Below, piece by piece: positions 1 to 6,969 of a stretch of DNA of 10,376 nucleotides (position 1 is the first letter of the stretch; every line of letters starts with the position of its first letter). Position numbers and translations under genes: made by a program. Below the pieces are notes generated by a model, which was given only the letters and a program-made list of their open reading frames with translations, searched no databases and was not told the DNA's origin. The DNA comes from Kiritimatiellia bacterium (lineage in GTDB: Bacteria; Verrucomicrobiota; Kiritimatiellia; RFP12; UBA1067), in the NCBI GenBank assembly GCA_024405255.1, contig JAKSOY010000161.1, forward strand, positions 1 through 10,376, written 5' to 3'.

Positions 1-210
1 CCTCAATTTCATATATGAAAACAAAAAGTCATCTCGGGACAAGGGGTCTGTCCCCGTGCGTCGCCAGACCACGGCGTGGGACCGGTCCCACACCGTAATC
101 TCGTCCCCACCCGTCGGGCCGCAGGGTCTGTCCCCGTGCGTCGCCAGACCACGGCGTGGGACCGGTTCCACGCCGTAATGGTTCTTTGCCTGAAGAGCAA
201 AACAGTTCAT
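1..210 (-). CDS. Possible 5' end of a gene leaving the window; unrecognised
   Basis: An open frame begins at an ATG (208-210) and stays open for 70 codons to the left edge, so no stop codon is visible. A ribosome-binding-like AAAGGTG lies 4 bases upstream (215-221), and a good promoter lies further upstream (240-268). The predicted start is MNCFALQAKNHYGVEP. Most of the visible frame is made of the two 56-base repeat copies. They are 80 bases apart, not a multiple of three, so the same repeat is read in two different frames. That argues against a conserved protein. Either the frame is fortuitous and the stretch is an untranslated leader, or a repeat has invaded the 5' end of a real gene. I recognise no family. 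Confidence 0.22.
   Translation of the reverse strand, partial: MNCFALQAKNHYGVEPVPRRGLATHGDRPCGPTGGDEITVWDRSHAVVWRRTGTDPLSRDDFLFSYMKLR
44..99. repeat. REP-like repeat, copy 1
   Basis: A 56-base unit matches copy 2 (124-179) at 54 of 56 positions. It can form two adjacent hairpins. One has arms GGTCTG (45-50) and CAGACC (65-70). The other is a perfect 16-base palindrome, GTGGGACCGGTCCCAC, at 76-91. The layout resembles REP/BIME elements, which are dispersed by RAYT-type transposases in other bacteria. Whether such an enzyme is present in this genome cannot be seen here. Confidence 0.8.
124..179. repeat. REP-like repeat, copy 2
   Basis: This is the second copy, 80 bases from the first, with an unrelated 24-base spacer between them. 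The differences from copy 1 are C to T at 167 and A to G at 172. The second hairpin still folds: its arms extend to GGCGTGG/CCACGCC over 153-174 (22 bases), with one G-T wobble replacing the changed pair. Keeping the stem despite substitutions suggests that structure matters. Confidence 0.8.
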
Positions 211-239
211 TCGTCACCTTTCTTTGCAAAACAAGACAT

Positions 240-268
240 CTTATAGAACTTTTATTGAATTTCGTCAA
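240..268 (-). promoter_or_regulatory. Sigma70-type promoter reading off the left edge
   Basis: On the minus strand, a TTGACG -35 box (263-268) and a TATAAG -10 box (240-245) are separated by exactly 17 bases. The surroundings are AT-rich, in contrast to the GC-rich repeats and operon. Transcription would begin near 233 and run leftwards, with a ribosome-binding-like AAAGGTG and an ATG at 210. This is the best promoter match in the window and is independent of the six-gene operon, which ends at 709. Confidence 0.55.
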
Positions 269-359
269 GTGCAATATTCTTATATTCTAAATTTTTCCAA
301 ACTTAAGAATATTCACCAAGGCAGAAGACACATGATCCGAACTTTCAATCAATCCGTCC

Positions 360-453
360 GATCCGACCCATCGGTCCCAGCGAAAAAAATCTAGGCACTC
401 ATCATGCCATGCTGGGTGCCTATTTTTTGTTTTTTGGACCGATGGGACGGATC
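360..453. terminator. Nested inverted repeat, candidate bidirectional terminator
   Basis: The outer arms at 360-377 and 436-453 are complementary at 17 of 18 positions. Inside them an A-tract (383-389) faces a T-rich run (423-435). The core is a 9-pair hairpin, TAGGCACTC (392-400) with GGGTGCCTA (414-422), one pair being a T-G wobble, around a 13-base loop. Because the core is followed by T-runs on both strands, it resembles an intrinsic terminator in either direction. It would end the leftward operon about 290 bases after the acyltransferase stop. The outer arms go beyond a normal terminator, so a small palindromic element is an alternative. Confidence 0.55.
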
Positions 454-471
454 GAACCGATGGGACCGATC
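436..471. repeat. 9-base degenerate tandem repeat, four units
   Basis: Four consecutive units are visible: GGACCGATG, GGACGGATC, GAACCGATG and GGACCGATC. The word ACCGATGGGA recurs exactly 18 bases apart (438-447 and 456-465). The first two units also form the right arm of the nested inverted repeat. Confidence 0.6.
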
Positions 472-476
472 TCCTG

Positions 477-557
477 TGATAGGTCATATCGGTTTGATAG
501 GATTGATTGATGATAGGCCCAATTGGTTTTATGGGATTGATTTGGATAATGGGCCAA
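477..557. repeat. Highly degenerate 9-base repeat tract
   Basis: The tract is a run of loosely related words such as TGATAGGTC, TGATAGGAT, GATAGGCCC, ATGGGATTG and TAATGGGCC, with an approximate 9-base rhythm. In one frame it reads as a Gly/Ile/Met-rich string, which is typical of a simple repeat and not of a gene. Unit boundaries are uncertain. Confidence 0.4.
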
Positions 558-622
558 AAGCTTGTCGGAACGGCATTCTTTGAATTAGATCCAGCCATGC
601 GGAACCATCCCCGCTGGATTCC
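558..622. other. Unassigned spacer between repeat tracts
   Basis: This stretch separates the degenerate 9-base tract from the 8-base array. I see no gene, promoter or structured element in it. The reading frames that cross it on either strand consist mostly of translated repeat or of the reverse strand of the acyltransferase gene. Confidence 0.4.
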
Positions 623-703
623 GACCAATCGAACAATCGACCAATCGAACAATCCGACCAATCGACCAATCGACCAATCGAACAATCGAACAATCAAACA
701 ATC
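623..703. repeat. 8-base tandem repeat array, ten units
   Basis: Ten units of GACCAATC or GAACAATC follow one another, with a single extra C at 655 and a last unit of AAACAATC. The units differ mainly at the third base, in the order C, A, C, A, then C, C, C, A, A, A. The array ends 6 bases from the acyltransferase stop codon. An 8-base period cannot keep one reading frame, so it is not coding. It could vary in copy number by slippage. Confidence 0.85.
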
Positions 704-708
704 GCCAC

Positions 709-1530
709 CTACGTCGTCTCTTCGCACGTAAGCCCCCGGGCGGTCAAATCGGCGTCGTACCATTTCTCCAGGTGGCGATTGAAATCCATCCGTCCGTCCA
801 CCAGCCACTTTTCGCAGGCGTCGGTGAGGTCTTCGAAGTGGATCGAAACAGGGCGTTTCTTCCAGAATCCGCAGAAGAACCATTTCGCAAGCGCCTTTGC
901 CAGCGTCGAGGCGAACGGCGGTGCCGGACGGCCTCCCTTGCGACTCCACATGCTGCCGTAGAGGCCACGCGTCCGCACTCCCAGTACACGCACCTTTTCG
1001 GGCAGCTGGCTGATGACGTTGTAGGCGAGCTGACGGTTCTTGATGAGCTCGCGTCCGTCGGCCGTGATGTGTCCCGACGGATAGAGGATCACGTTCCCGC
1101 CGCTTGTGAGCGTCGCCAGCACCGTATAGCCGAGAGCCTTGGCGCGCCGTGCCGCATCGTGCAGCTTCGGACGCGCCTTCAGGATCGGACGAAAGTTGAG
1201 CCGCTGGAAGTCGGGCACTTTCACCGCGTCCATCAACGCGAGGATATGGCGCGCGATCCGGTTCGAAAAGAACGACTCGTCCACAAGCGGACGCAAATCG
1301 ATGCGCGCCGCATGCAGTTCCGTCACCACAAGGAACGGATCGACAATCGCCGGATGGTTGGGGATGACGAGATACGTCTCACGCGGATCGAGCGCCTCGA
1401 GTCCCGTGAGCGTAATCTCGTAGCGTCGGCGCAACATCCACCGGCTCACGCCCAGCACCCCATTGCGGCTGGAATACACAAGCGCCGCAATGAGGACGAA
1501 AGGCAATGTGATAAAAAGGTAAAGCAGCAT
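709..1530 (-). CDS. PlsC-like membrane-anchored acyltransferase
   Basis: The 273-residue protein belongs to the glycerolipid acyltransferase (PlsC/LPLAT) superfamily, whose members move acyl chains to glycerophosphate-type or other acceptors at the inner membrane. One hydrophobic segment at residues 2-20 would anchor it. The catalytic motif is NHPAIVD, with H59 and D64 forming the HX4D pair. The region of the usual FPEGTRS motif reads ILYPSGHIT (148-156), so the usual Glu is Ser and the specificity is unclear. The ATG lies 3 bases after the stop of the preceding gene, so translational coupling is likely; the ribosome binding site is weak. It is the last gene of the leftward run. A link to the carbohydrate genes upstream is not evident; it may modify a lipid or a glycolipid, or simply be co-transcribed. 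Confidence 0.8.
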   Translation of the reverse strand: MLLYLFITLPFVLIAALVYSSRNGVLGVSRWMLRRRYEITLTGLEALDPRETYLVIPNHPAIVDPFLVVTELHAARIDLRPLVDESFFSNRIARHILALMDAVKVPDFQRLNFRPILKARPKLHDAARRAKALGYTVLATLTSGGNVILYPSGHITADGRELIKNRQLAYNVISQLPEKVRVLGVRTRGLYGSMWSRKGGRPAPPFASTLAKALAKWFFCGFWKKRPVSIHFEDLTDACEKWLVDGRMDFNRHLEKWYDADLTARGLTCEETT

Positions 1531-1533
1531 GTC

Positions 1534-3912
1534 TTACTTGAAATAACCGTAGGGTTGGCCACCATAGGGACACACGGCCACCGGCACGTCAAAGGTCTTA
1601 CCGCCATCGTTCGACACCTTCCACCCACGTATATTCGAGGGGAAGCGCACGATGCGGCCGTCTTTGTAGGTTGCCTCGACCATCGCGAGGAAACCCGCAC
1701 CCGTGCCGGCATGATTGACGGCGGCGACTTCAATCACGTTGCGACCCGGCTTGAGGTTCGTCCGTTCAAGACCGCACACCGGCGTGGGCGTGTACCAAAG
1801 CTTGCTGCCCGTCTGGCTGCCGACTTCACGACCATTGACCGAGACCACCGCGCTGTCGTCGCACGTGAAGATGAGCGCCGCCTTTTCAAGTTCGCCCGCC
1901 GGCAGGTCGAGTTCCGCACGGAACGACACCGCGGTCTCGGGCTTCAACGCCTTCGCATGCCAGATCCAGGTTGCACCGTCGAACTTGGGCGCCTCGCCCT
2001 TCTCAAGTCGGTCGAGCTGATCGGCCAGCGCCTTCTCGAGGTTCGAATCGAGCGCCACTTCGTCCGTGCGCACGCGCAGACCGCGGAACTCGATCTTCAT
2101 CGGCTTGCCTTGATGCATCTGCAACGAGATGTAGCCCTTCTTCGGCAGGAAGTCTTCCCGCGCATCGATCACCGCCGCCGTCCGTACGCCGTTGATCCAC
2201 ACGGCGATCATGCGGTCTTTCACGATGACGCGCAAATCGTTCCAGTCGTTTACGCGATAGAGCTTCTGAAGTTCCTTGCCGTCGGCAAACGGCGCGACGT
2301 TCTTCGCTCCGTTCGACGCGAGCGCCACATCCGCACCGCGTTCGCCCACGAGGTACTGGCGCGTATGGAAGATGTAGCCCACGATGTTCCCGCCGCCATC
2401 CATATCCGCCTGATAGCCGCTGTCGACAAGCAGTTCGTCCGTGCTGCGCAACTGGACGCCCGAGTTGGCGCCCGCGCTCAAACGGAATTCGCCGCGCAGT
2501 TCGAAGTCCGTGAACTGCTCCTTCGCATAGATGAGGTAGCGGCTCTTCTTGCAGGGATTCTGAGGCGTCGACTCCGCCGTCAGCACGCCGTCGCGCATGC
2601 TGAAGAACGTCCCGTCCTGTTTCCAGTCCGAGAGGTCCTTCGTGTTCCCCAGCGGACGGAACAGCACGGCATCGGACCCCGGTACGCGTCCTCGCCGTTC
2701 AAGCGCGGCAATGATGCGCCGCAGCGTCACCCGCGTGGCACCCTGCGCCTTCGCCCAGGCCTCGACCAGCGTCTTCGTGAGCGGACCCGGCAGCACCGTG
2801 TCGCCGAACGCGAGAATCTCGCCGTCCGCCACAACCGCCTGACGCACCGGACCTCCCCCCACCGTGTACGAGATGCGCAGCTGCTTCGGCTGTCCCGGTG
2901 CCGGGTCGGACGGGAATCCGCCGCGTCCCACCAGACGACAGCCGGCCATGATCTCGCGCGAACCCGCCTCCACCAAAGCATCGACCATCGGTTTCACATC
3001 CGCCACACGCCCGTTTTCGAAATTGCCGAACCGCGCGGAGACCACCTTCACCGACTGGCTCTCGGGCAGGAATTCCTGCGCGAGCAGACGGATGATCGAA
3101 CCTTCCAGACGATCCTCTTCGGGGAAGCTGTTGAGCAGGTCGAGGAGCGCCGGCAGATCCTGCTTCGCCGAACACAAGTACGCCAGGCACTTGAAGACGT
3201 CTTCCCGCCGGCGCGTATCCTGCGTCGCCTTCGCGAACGCAATCAGCTGCGGCAGCACCGCCCGCGCCCGACGCTCGCCGAGGAGCGTGGCCGCCAGACG
3301 CGCCTTCTTCGCATCAGGACCCTGCGTAACCAGATTCAAGAGCCGCCCGTCGAGCTGCGCATTCGGGAACGCCGCCAGCTGACGATGCGCGACCGACGCC
3401 GCTTCGCCAACGCCCAGCGCCGCCGCGAGCAAGGGCTCGATCTGCGCCGTCTCGCCGCGCTGCACCGCCGTCTTCGGAGGGAACGCCGTCACCGCCGCCG
3501 TCGCCCCGGCATAACCATCCGGCACCGGATTCGCACGAAAGGCCCGCACGTGCGCGACCGCCGTCCGGCGTGTTCCCGTCACCTTCGACTCGGCCGCCGC
3601 AAGCGCCGCATCCGCTTCCTTGCCCGAAATGTTCTGCAGCCCGTACAGCGCCGCATGGAAGAGGGCCGGCTGGGCCGCATCCGTCAGACGCGCCGCCAGC
3701 ACGGGTACGCTCGCAGCCGTCCCGCGATGCATCAACTCCTGGCAGGCCGTCACCTGGTCGGAGACCGCGCCCTTGCGAACAACCTCCAGCAGCTGCTGTT
3801 CGGACATCTTGTACGCGGCCTCGCCTTCCAAGCCGGCCATCGCCGAACCCGCCACCAGCAACAGCGCCGCCAGCAGGCTCCGATTCAGAATTTCAAAATC
3901 TCTATTCTTCAT
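1534..3912 (-). CDS. Secreted HEAT-repeat/DUF1080 (3-keto-glycoside hydrolase) protein
   Basis: The 792-residue protein has several modules. A signal peptide (about 1-26) ends in AGSAMA. An alpha-helical HEAT-like region (about 35-285) follows, then a linker region (about 290-410). A DUF1080/3-keto-disaccharide hydrolase domain (about 413-615) contains SGVQLRS, DWNDLRV and a GYISLQMHQG-type strand. The C-terminal beta domain (about 647-792) begins WIWH and resembles the galactose-binding-like fold. Characterised DUF1080 proteins cleave 3-keto-glycosides made by a partner dehydrogenase, and a Gfo/Idh/MocA gene sits immediately upstream. I chose the ATG at 3912 because GCGAGGTG precedes it at the right distance and the signal peptide then starts cleanly. 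A TTG at 3927 would add five residues. Family assignment is firm; the exact substrate is unknown. Confidence 0.85.
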   Translation of the reverse strand: MKNRDFEILNRSLLAALLLVAGSAMAGLEGEAAYKMSEQQLLEVVRKGAVSDQVTACQELMHRGTAASVPVLAARLTDAAQPALFHAALYGLQNISGKEADAALAAAESKVTGTRRTAVAHVRAFRANPVPDGYAGATAAVTAFPPKTAVQRGETAQIEPLLAAALGVGEAASVAHRQLAAFPNAQLDGRLLNLVTQGPDAKKARLAATLLGERRARAVLPQLIAFAKATQDTRRREDVFKCLAYLCSAKQDLPALLDLLNSFPEEDRLEGSIIRLLAQEFLPESQSVKVVSARFGNFENGRVADVKPMVDALVEAGSREIMAGCRLVGRGGFPSDPAPGQPKQLRISYTVGGGPVRQAVVADGEILAFGDTVLPGPLTKTLVEAWAKAQGATRVTLRRIIAALERRGRVPGSDAVLFRPLGNTKDLSDWKQDGTFFSMRDGVLTAESTPQNPCKKSRYLIYAKEQFTDFELRGEFRLSAGANSGVQLRSTDELLVDSGYQADMDGGGNIVGYIFHTRQYLVGERGADVALASNGAKNVAPFADGKELQKLYRVNDWNDLRVIVKDRMIAVWINGVRTAAVIDAREDFLPKKGYISLQMHQGKPMKIEFRGLRVRTDEVALDSNLEKALADQLDRLEKGEAPKFDGATWIWHAKALKPETAVSFRAELDLPAGELEKAALIFTCDDSAVVSVNGREVGSQTGSKLWYTPTPVCGLERTNLKPGRNVIEVAAVNHAGTGAGFLAMVEATYKDGRIVRFPSNIRGWKVSNDGGKTFDVPVAVCPYGGQPYGYFK

Positions 3913-3932
3913 TTGCGCACCTCGCAAGATTC

Positions 3933-5228
3933 TCAGATGATTTCCCAGCCCTGCCGCGGCGTACGCGCGAGCATGCGGTTTGCTTCGTCATCGTTGATGA
4001 AACGCTCCTTCACCGGATCCCACCGCAGATCGCGTCCGAGCCACTGCGCGATGTTCGCGCAATGCGTGCTCGTCATCGAACGGTGCATGAGAACCGCATT
4101 CGCCACCGTCTTGCCGCGCGTCTTACAGGCATTGAAGAACTGGCGCATGTGGTTCTCGGTCGTATAGCCCGTACGCAGACAGTAGTCCGCCAGGATCTTG
4201 TTGTAGTCCGCCAGCAACGACGGACGCGACACGTCAGGACGCGTATAGCCGTCCGCACACGACACCCAGCCTTCCGTACCCACATAGCGCACGCCGCATG
4301 TTCCACGCCAGCCGCGCTGTTCGGCGACCATCTCCTGTCCGTTCGCGAAACGCAGGGACAGGCCGTTCGGCTCCGCCTTGTGCACACACGGATAGAACAC
4401 CGGCGACGTCGCCTCCATGCCGAGCGCATCGTGGCACTGCGCGTAGGTGTGGCTGCACCAGTCGCCGATGATGCTCGTACCGAAGTCGTAGAAATGCTGC
4501 CAGGCGCCAAGATAGTATGAGTTGTACGGATGCCACGGACACGGCCCCAGCCACGCATCCCAATCCACCACGTCCTTCGGCGGTTCCGGCTGGGCCGGCA
4601 ACCATGTGCGCTGCAGGAAGAGCGGCGTGCCGAAGTAGAGATGCGCATACACTTTCTTCACTTCGCCGAGGCGCCCCAACCGCAGCAGTTCGTTGCAGAC
4701 AATGAAGTTCGGTTCGCTCAACCGCTGCAGGCCCGCCTGGTAGACGCGACCGTACTTCGCCGCCGTCGCCACCACCGCCTGACCTTCGTGCACCGTCATC
4801 GCGGACGGCTTTTCACAGTACACGTCCTTGCCCGCGCGCATCGCCAGAACGGACATCGGTGCATGCCACCGGTCGCCCGTCGCAATGTAGACGCAGTCGA
4901 TGTCCTTGCGCGCCAGCAATTCCCGCACATCGATGTAGACCTTGCAGTCCTTGTTGCCGTAATGGCGGTCGACCATGTTCTTGATGCGCAGACGACGCTC
5001 TCGGCGCACATCGCAGTCTGCGACGAACTGAATGTCCTTCTCCGCCAGCGCCCAACCCGGCAACACCCCGCCGCCGCGGCGGCCGATGCCAATGCCCGCC
5101 ATCACCAGTCGATTGGACGGCGCGACCTTGCCATCAAGGCCCAATGCGGACGCGGGTACGAACGTCGGCAACGCGACCGCGCCCAACCCCGCCAAAAACG
5201 AACGACGTGAAATCTGAATTGTTTTCAT
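3933..5228 (-). CDS. Tat-exported Gfo/Idh/MocA family oxidoreductase
   Basis: The 431-residue protein is an NAD(P)-dependent sugar oxidoreductase. The N-terminus has a twin-arginine signal, ISRRSFLAGLG (R8, R9), so it is probably exported folded with its cofactor bound. A Rossmann region (about 40-160) starts with the Gly-rich GIGIGRRGGG and carries the family motif CEKP (138-141, with K140 as the usual catalytic or binding Lys). The C-terminal domain contains GDWCSH (255-260), matching the family's D-x3-H pattern. Export and the adjacent DUF1080 gene suggest that it oxidises C3 of a glycoside to the 3-keto form for hydrolysis by that partner. This is inferred from known gut bacterial pairs. 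A clear AAAGGAA ribosome binding site precedes the ATG, 24 bases after the upstream stop. Confidence 0.85.
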   Translation of the reverse strand: MKTIQISRRSFLAGLGAVALPTFVPASALGLDGKVAPSNRLVMAGIGIGRRGGGVLPGWALAEKDIQFVADCDVRRERRLRIKNMVDRHYGNKDCKVYIDVRELLARKDIDCVYIATGDRWHAPMSVLAMRAGKDVYCEKPSAMTVHEGQAVVATAAKYGRVYQAGLQRLSEPNFIVCNELLRLGRLGEVKKVYAHLYFGTPLFLQRTWLPAQPEPPKDVVDWDAWLGPCPWHPYNSYYLGAWQHFYDFGTSIIGDWCSHTYAQCHDALGMEATSPVFYPCVHKAEPNGLSLRFANGQEMVAEQRGWRGTCGVRYVGTEGWVSCADGYTRPDVSRPSLLADYNKILADYCLRTGYTTENHMRQFFNACKTRGKTVANAVLMHRSMTSTHCANIAQWLGRDLRWDPVKERFINDDEANRMLARTPRQGWEII

Positions 5229-5252
5229 AGGAATTCCTTTGTGTCACGATGA

Positions 5253-6968
5253 TCACGGTTTCACACGGTTGCCATTCTCCTGCACAGGAACATTCGCGCC
5301 CGTCAGTTCGCGGAGGAGTTCAAGCTCCTTCGGGTTGTAGGGCGTGTGATCGGCATGGAAGAGATCGTGCTTCCAGCGGCCCGTGTACGGCGGCTTGTCG
5401 GCGCAGTAGCCGAACGGCAGATGGGTCTGCGTCTTGCCGTTCACGAGACCCCACATCATGCAGCCGACGCCCCTCTCCTTGTAGATGCCGAGGCAGTGCT
5501 CGATGTCGCAGTCGCCGTAGCGGAGGAACCATTCGGTGCACACCATCGGACGCCCCAGCTTCGAGAGTTCGTCGATCATCGCGCGCGTCCGCTGCGCGTT
5601 GCTGTAGCAGTGGTAGGAGATGATGTCGCTTTCGCGCGCCACCAGCCGGTTCAGCTGCGCATTGCCATTCCAGCGGCCCACCGTGAGCGGCTGCGAGGGA
5701 TTGACGGACCGCGCCCACACGAAGCACTTCTTCACAAGCGCCAGCGAATACTTCGAATAGCCGCCCATGCCGTTGACGGGCTCGTTGTAGAGGTCCCACG
5801 CGAAGATGCGCGGATCGTCCTTGTGGGTGGAGATGAGATCCTTCACGTACTTTTCGAGCTTGCCGTGCGTGCGGTGGTCCACGACCATCGTGTAGCCGGG
5901 CGACGGCGTCCAGCCCCACATGTTCCAGCCGATGAGCGGATCGGTCTGCTTGCCGAGCGTGGGTTCGGTGGCGAGGCCGAACGAGCAGTCGTCGAACAAC
6001 GTGGGCATCACCTTGAGCTTCGCCTCGTCGGCGAGCTGAAGATACTTCTCGAACGCCTTGTGGAACCACACGGGGTCATGTTCGTAGACCTTGTACTGGA
6101 TGAAGATGCGCACGCAGTTGAAGCCGAGTCCGGTCGCAAGCTTGAACTCGTCCTTGATCACATCGGGCGAGAACGTCTCCTCCTGCCAGATCTCCGTGTC
6201 GTTGATCGCATTGGCGGGCACGTGGTTGAAACCGCAGAACCACGGATTGGACTTCCCCCAAGCCTGCGCACGCGCAATCGACCAGCGCCGAGGACCCGCC
6301 GCCACCGGATCGTCCGGCGCGCGGAAAGCGCCACCGCCCGCATTCGCAAAGAACTTGCGCGTGACGCGATCGTAGAGACCGACCGCGCGGTCGCCCAGAC
6401 GACGCGCCGGCACGAAGTCGCGCAGAATCTCGCCAGAGTCCTGGCCGATCTTCATCGCATAGAGCCGGAACTCGCCGCCCGTGCTATGCTGCGAATTGCA
6501 CTTGAAGAGCCAGAGCGGATGGTGCGAGGACGACGACCGGTCGGTCGCAAGCGCGCAGAGTTCCTTGCCGGCGGCGTCGAAAAGACGCGCCTTGCTGTCC
6601 GTGCCCAACACAAAACGGTAGTCGCGCTCTTCGGTGGGATCCATGTCGATCAGATTCCACATCGGCCCCGGTTCCCTGCCCGTGTTGCCGAAGAAGCGGA
6701 AGTGCTCGTTCTGGAGGATGAAGAGGAACCCCTTGGGGTCCCACACGTTCTTGCCGAAGAACGTCGCCCCCTGCGAATAGAGGCAGTGGCCGAACGACAG
6801 ATCGACCGTCGTCTTCGCTCCGGCGTCCACGCCGGTGTCGATGTACTGTTCGCCCGTGGACTCGATCCACGCGAGCGGCGCAAAACCCTCCGCCAGTTTT
6901 TCTGCGGCAAACGCGCTTCCCACCAGAACGGCGACCGTCGCCGCCAACATGCACTTCGTCATTTTCAT
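5253..6968 (-). CDS. Secreted LamG-like + GH5-like (clan GH-A) glycosidase
   Basis: The 571-residue protein has a signal peptide (1-21, ending SAFA) and a LamG-like module (about 30-216). That module starts WIESTGEQYIDTGV and ends near DFVPARRLGDRAVGLYDR, a pattern known from PVC and gut phage proteins. A TIM-barrel glycosidase follows (about 228-560). The probable acid/base is E396 in WDLYNEP and the probable nucleophile is E479 in CTEW. A motif rich in aromatics, GWNMWGWTPSPG, lies between them. The fold points to clan GH-A, closest to GH5-type cellulase-family proteins; I cannot name a subfamily or substrate, though a beta-linked glycan is likely. The start is 1 base after the stop of the upstream paralogue. 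M3 is an alternative start. Confidence 0.82.
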   Translation of the reverse strand: MKMTKCMLAATVAVLVGSAFAAEKLAEGFAPLAWIESTGEQYIDTGVDAGAKTTVDLSFGHCLYSQGATFFGKNVWDPKGFLFILQNEHFRFFGNTGREPGPMWNLIDMDPTEERDYRFVLGTDSKARLFDAAGKELCALATDRSSSSHHPLWLFKCNSQHSTGGEFRLYAMKIGQDSGEILRDFVPARRLGDRAVGLYDRVTRKFFANAGGGAFRAPDDPVAAGPRRWSIARAQAWGKSNPWFCGFNHVPANAINDTEIWQEETFSPDVIKDEFKLATGLGFNCVRIFIQYKVYEHDPVWFHKAFEKYLQLADEAKLKVMPTLFDDCSFGLATEPTLGKQTDPLIGWNMWGWTPSPGYTMVVDHRTHGKLEKYVKDLISTHKDDPRIFAWDLYNEPVNGMGGYSKYSLALVKKCFVWARSVNPSQPLTVGRWNGNAQLNRLVARESDIISYHCYSNAQRTRAMIDELSKLGRPMVCTEWFLRYGDCDIEHCLGIYKERGVGCMMWGLVNGKTQTHLPFGYCADKPPYTGRWKHDLFHADHTPYNPKELELLRELTGANVPVQENGNRVKP

Positions 6969-6969
6969 C

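Noticed and set aside
623..703. CRISPR-like array
   Set aside because: The units are 8 bases and directly tandem, with no spacers and no cas genes nearby.
287..949. 220-codon minus-strand frame reaching from the repeat region into the acyltransferase
   Set aside because: Half is translated simple repeat (for example RSVPSV and IGRLVG strings) and half is an out-of-frame reading of the acyltransferase gene.
772..4167. 1131-codon open frame on the plus strand
   Set aside because: It lies opposite three recognised genes. Its product is Arg- and His-rich with no recognisable domain, as expected when a GC-rich gene is read backwards.
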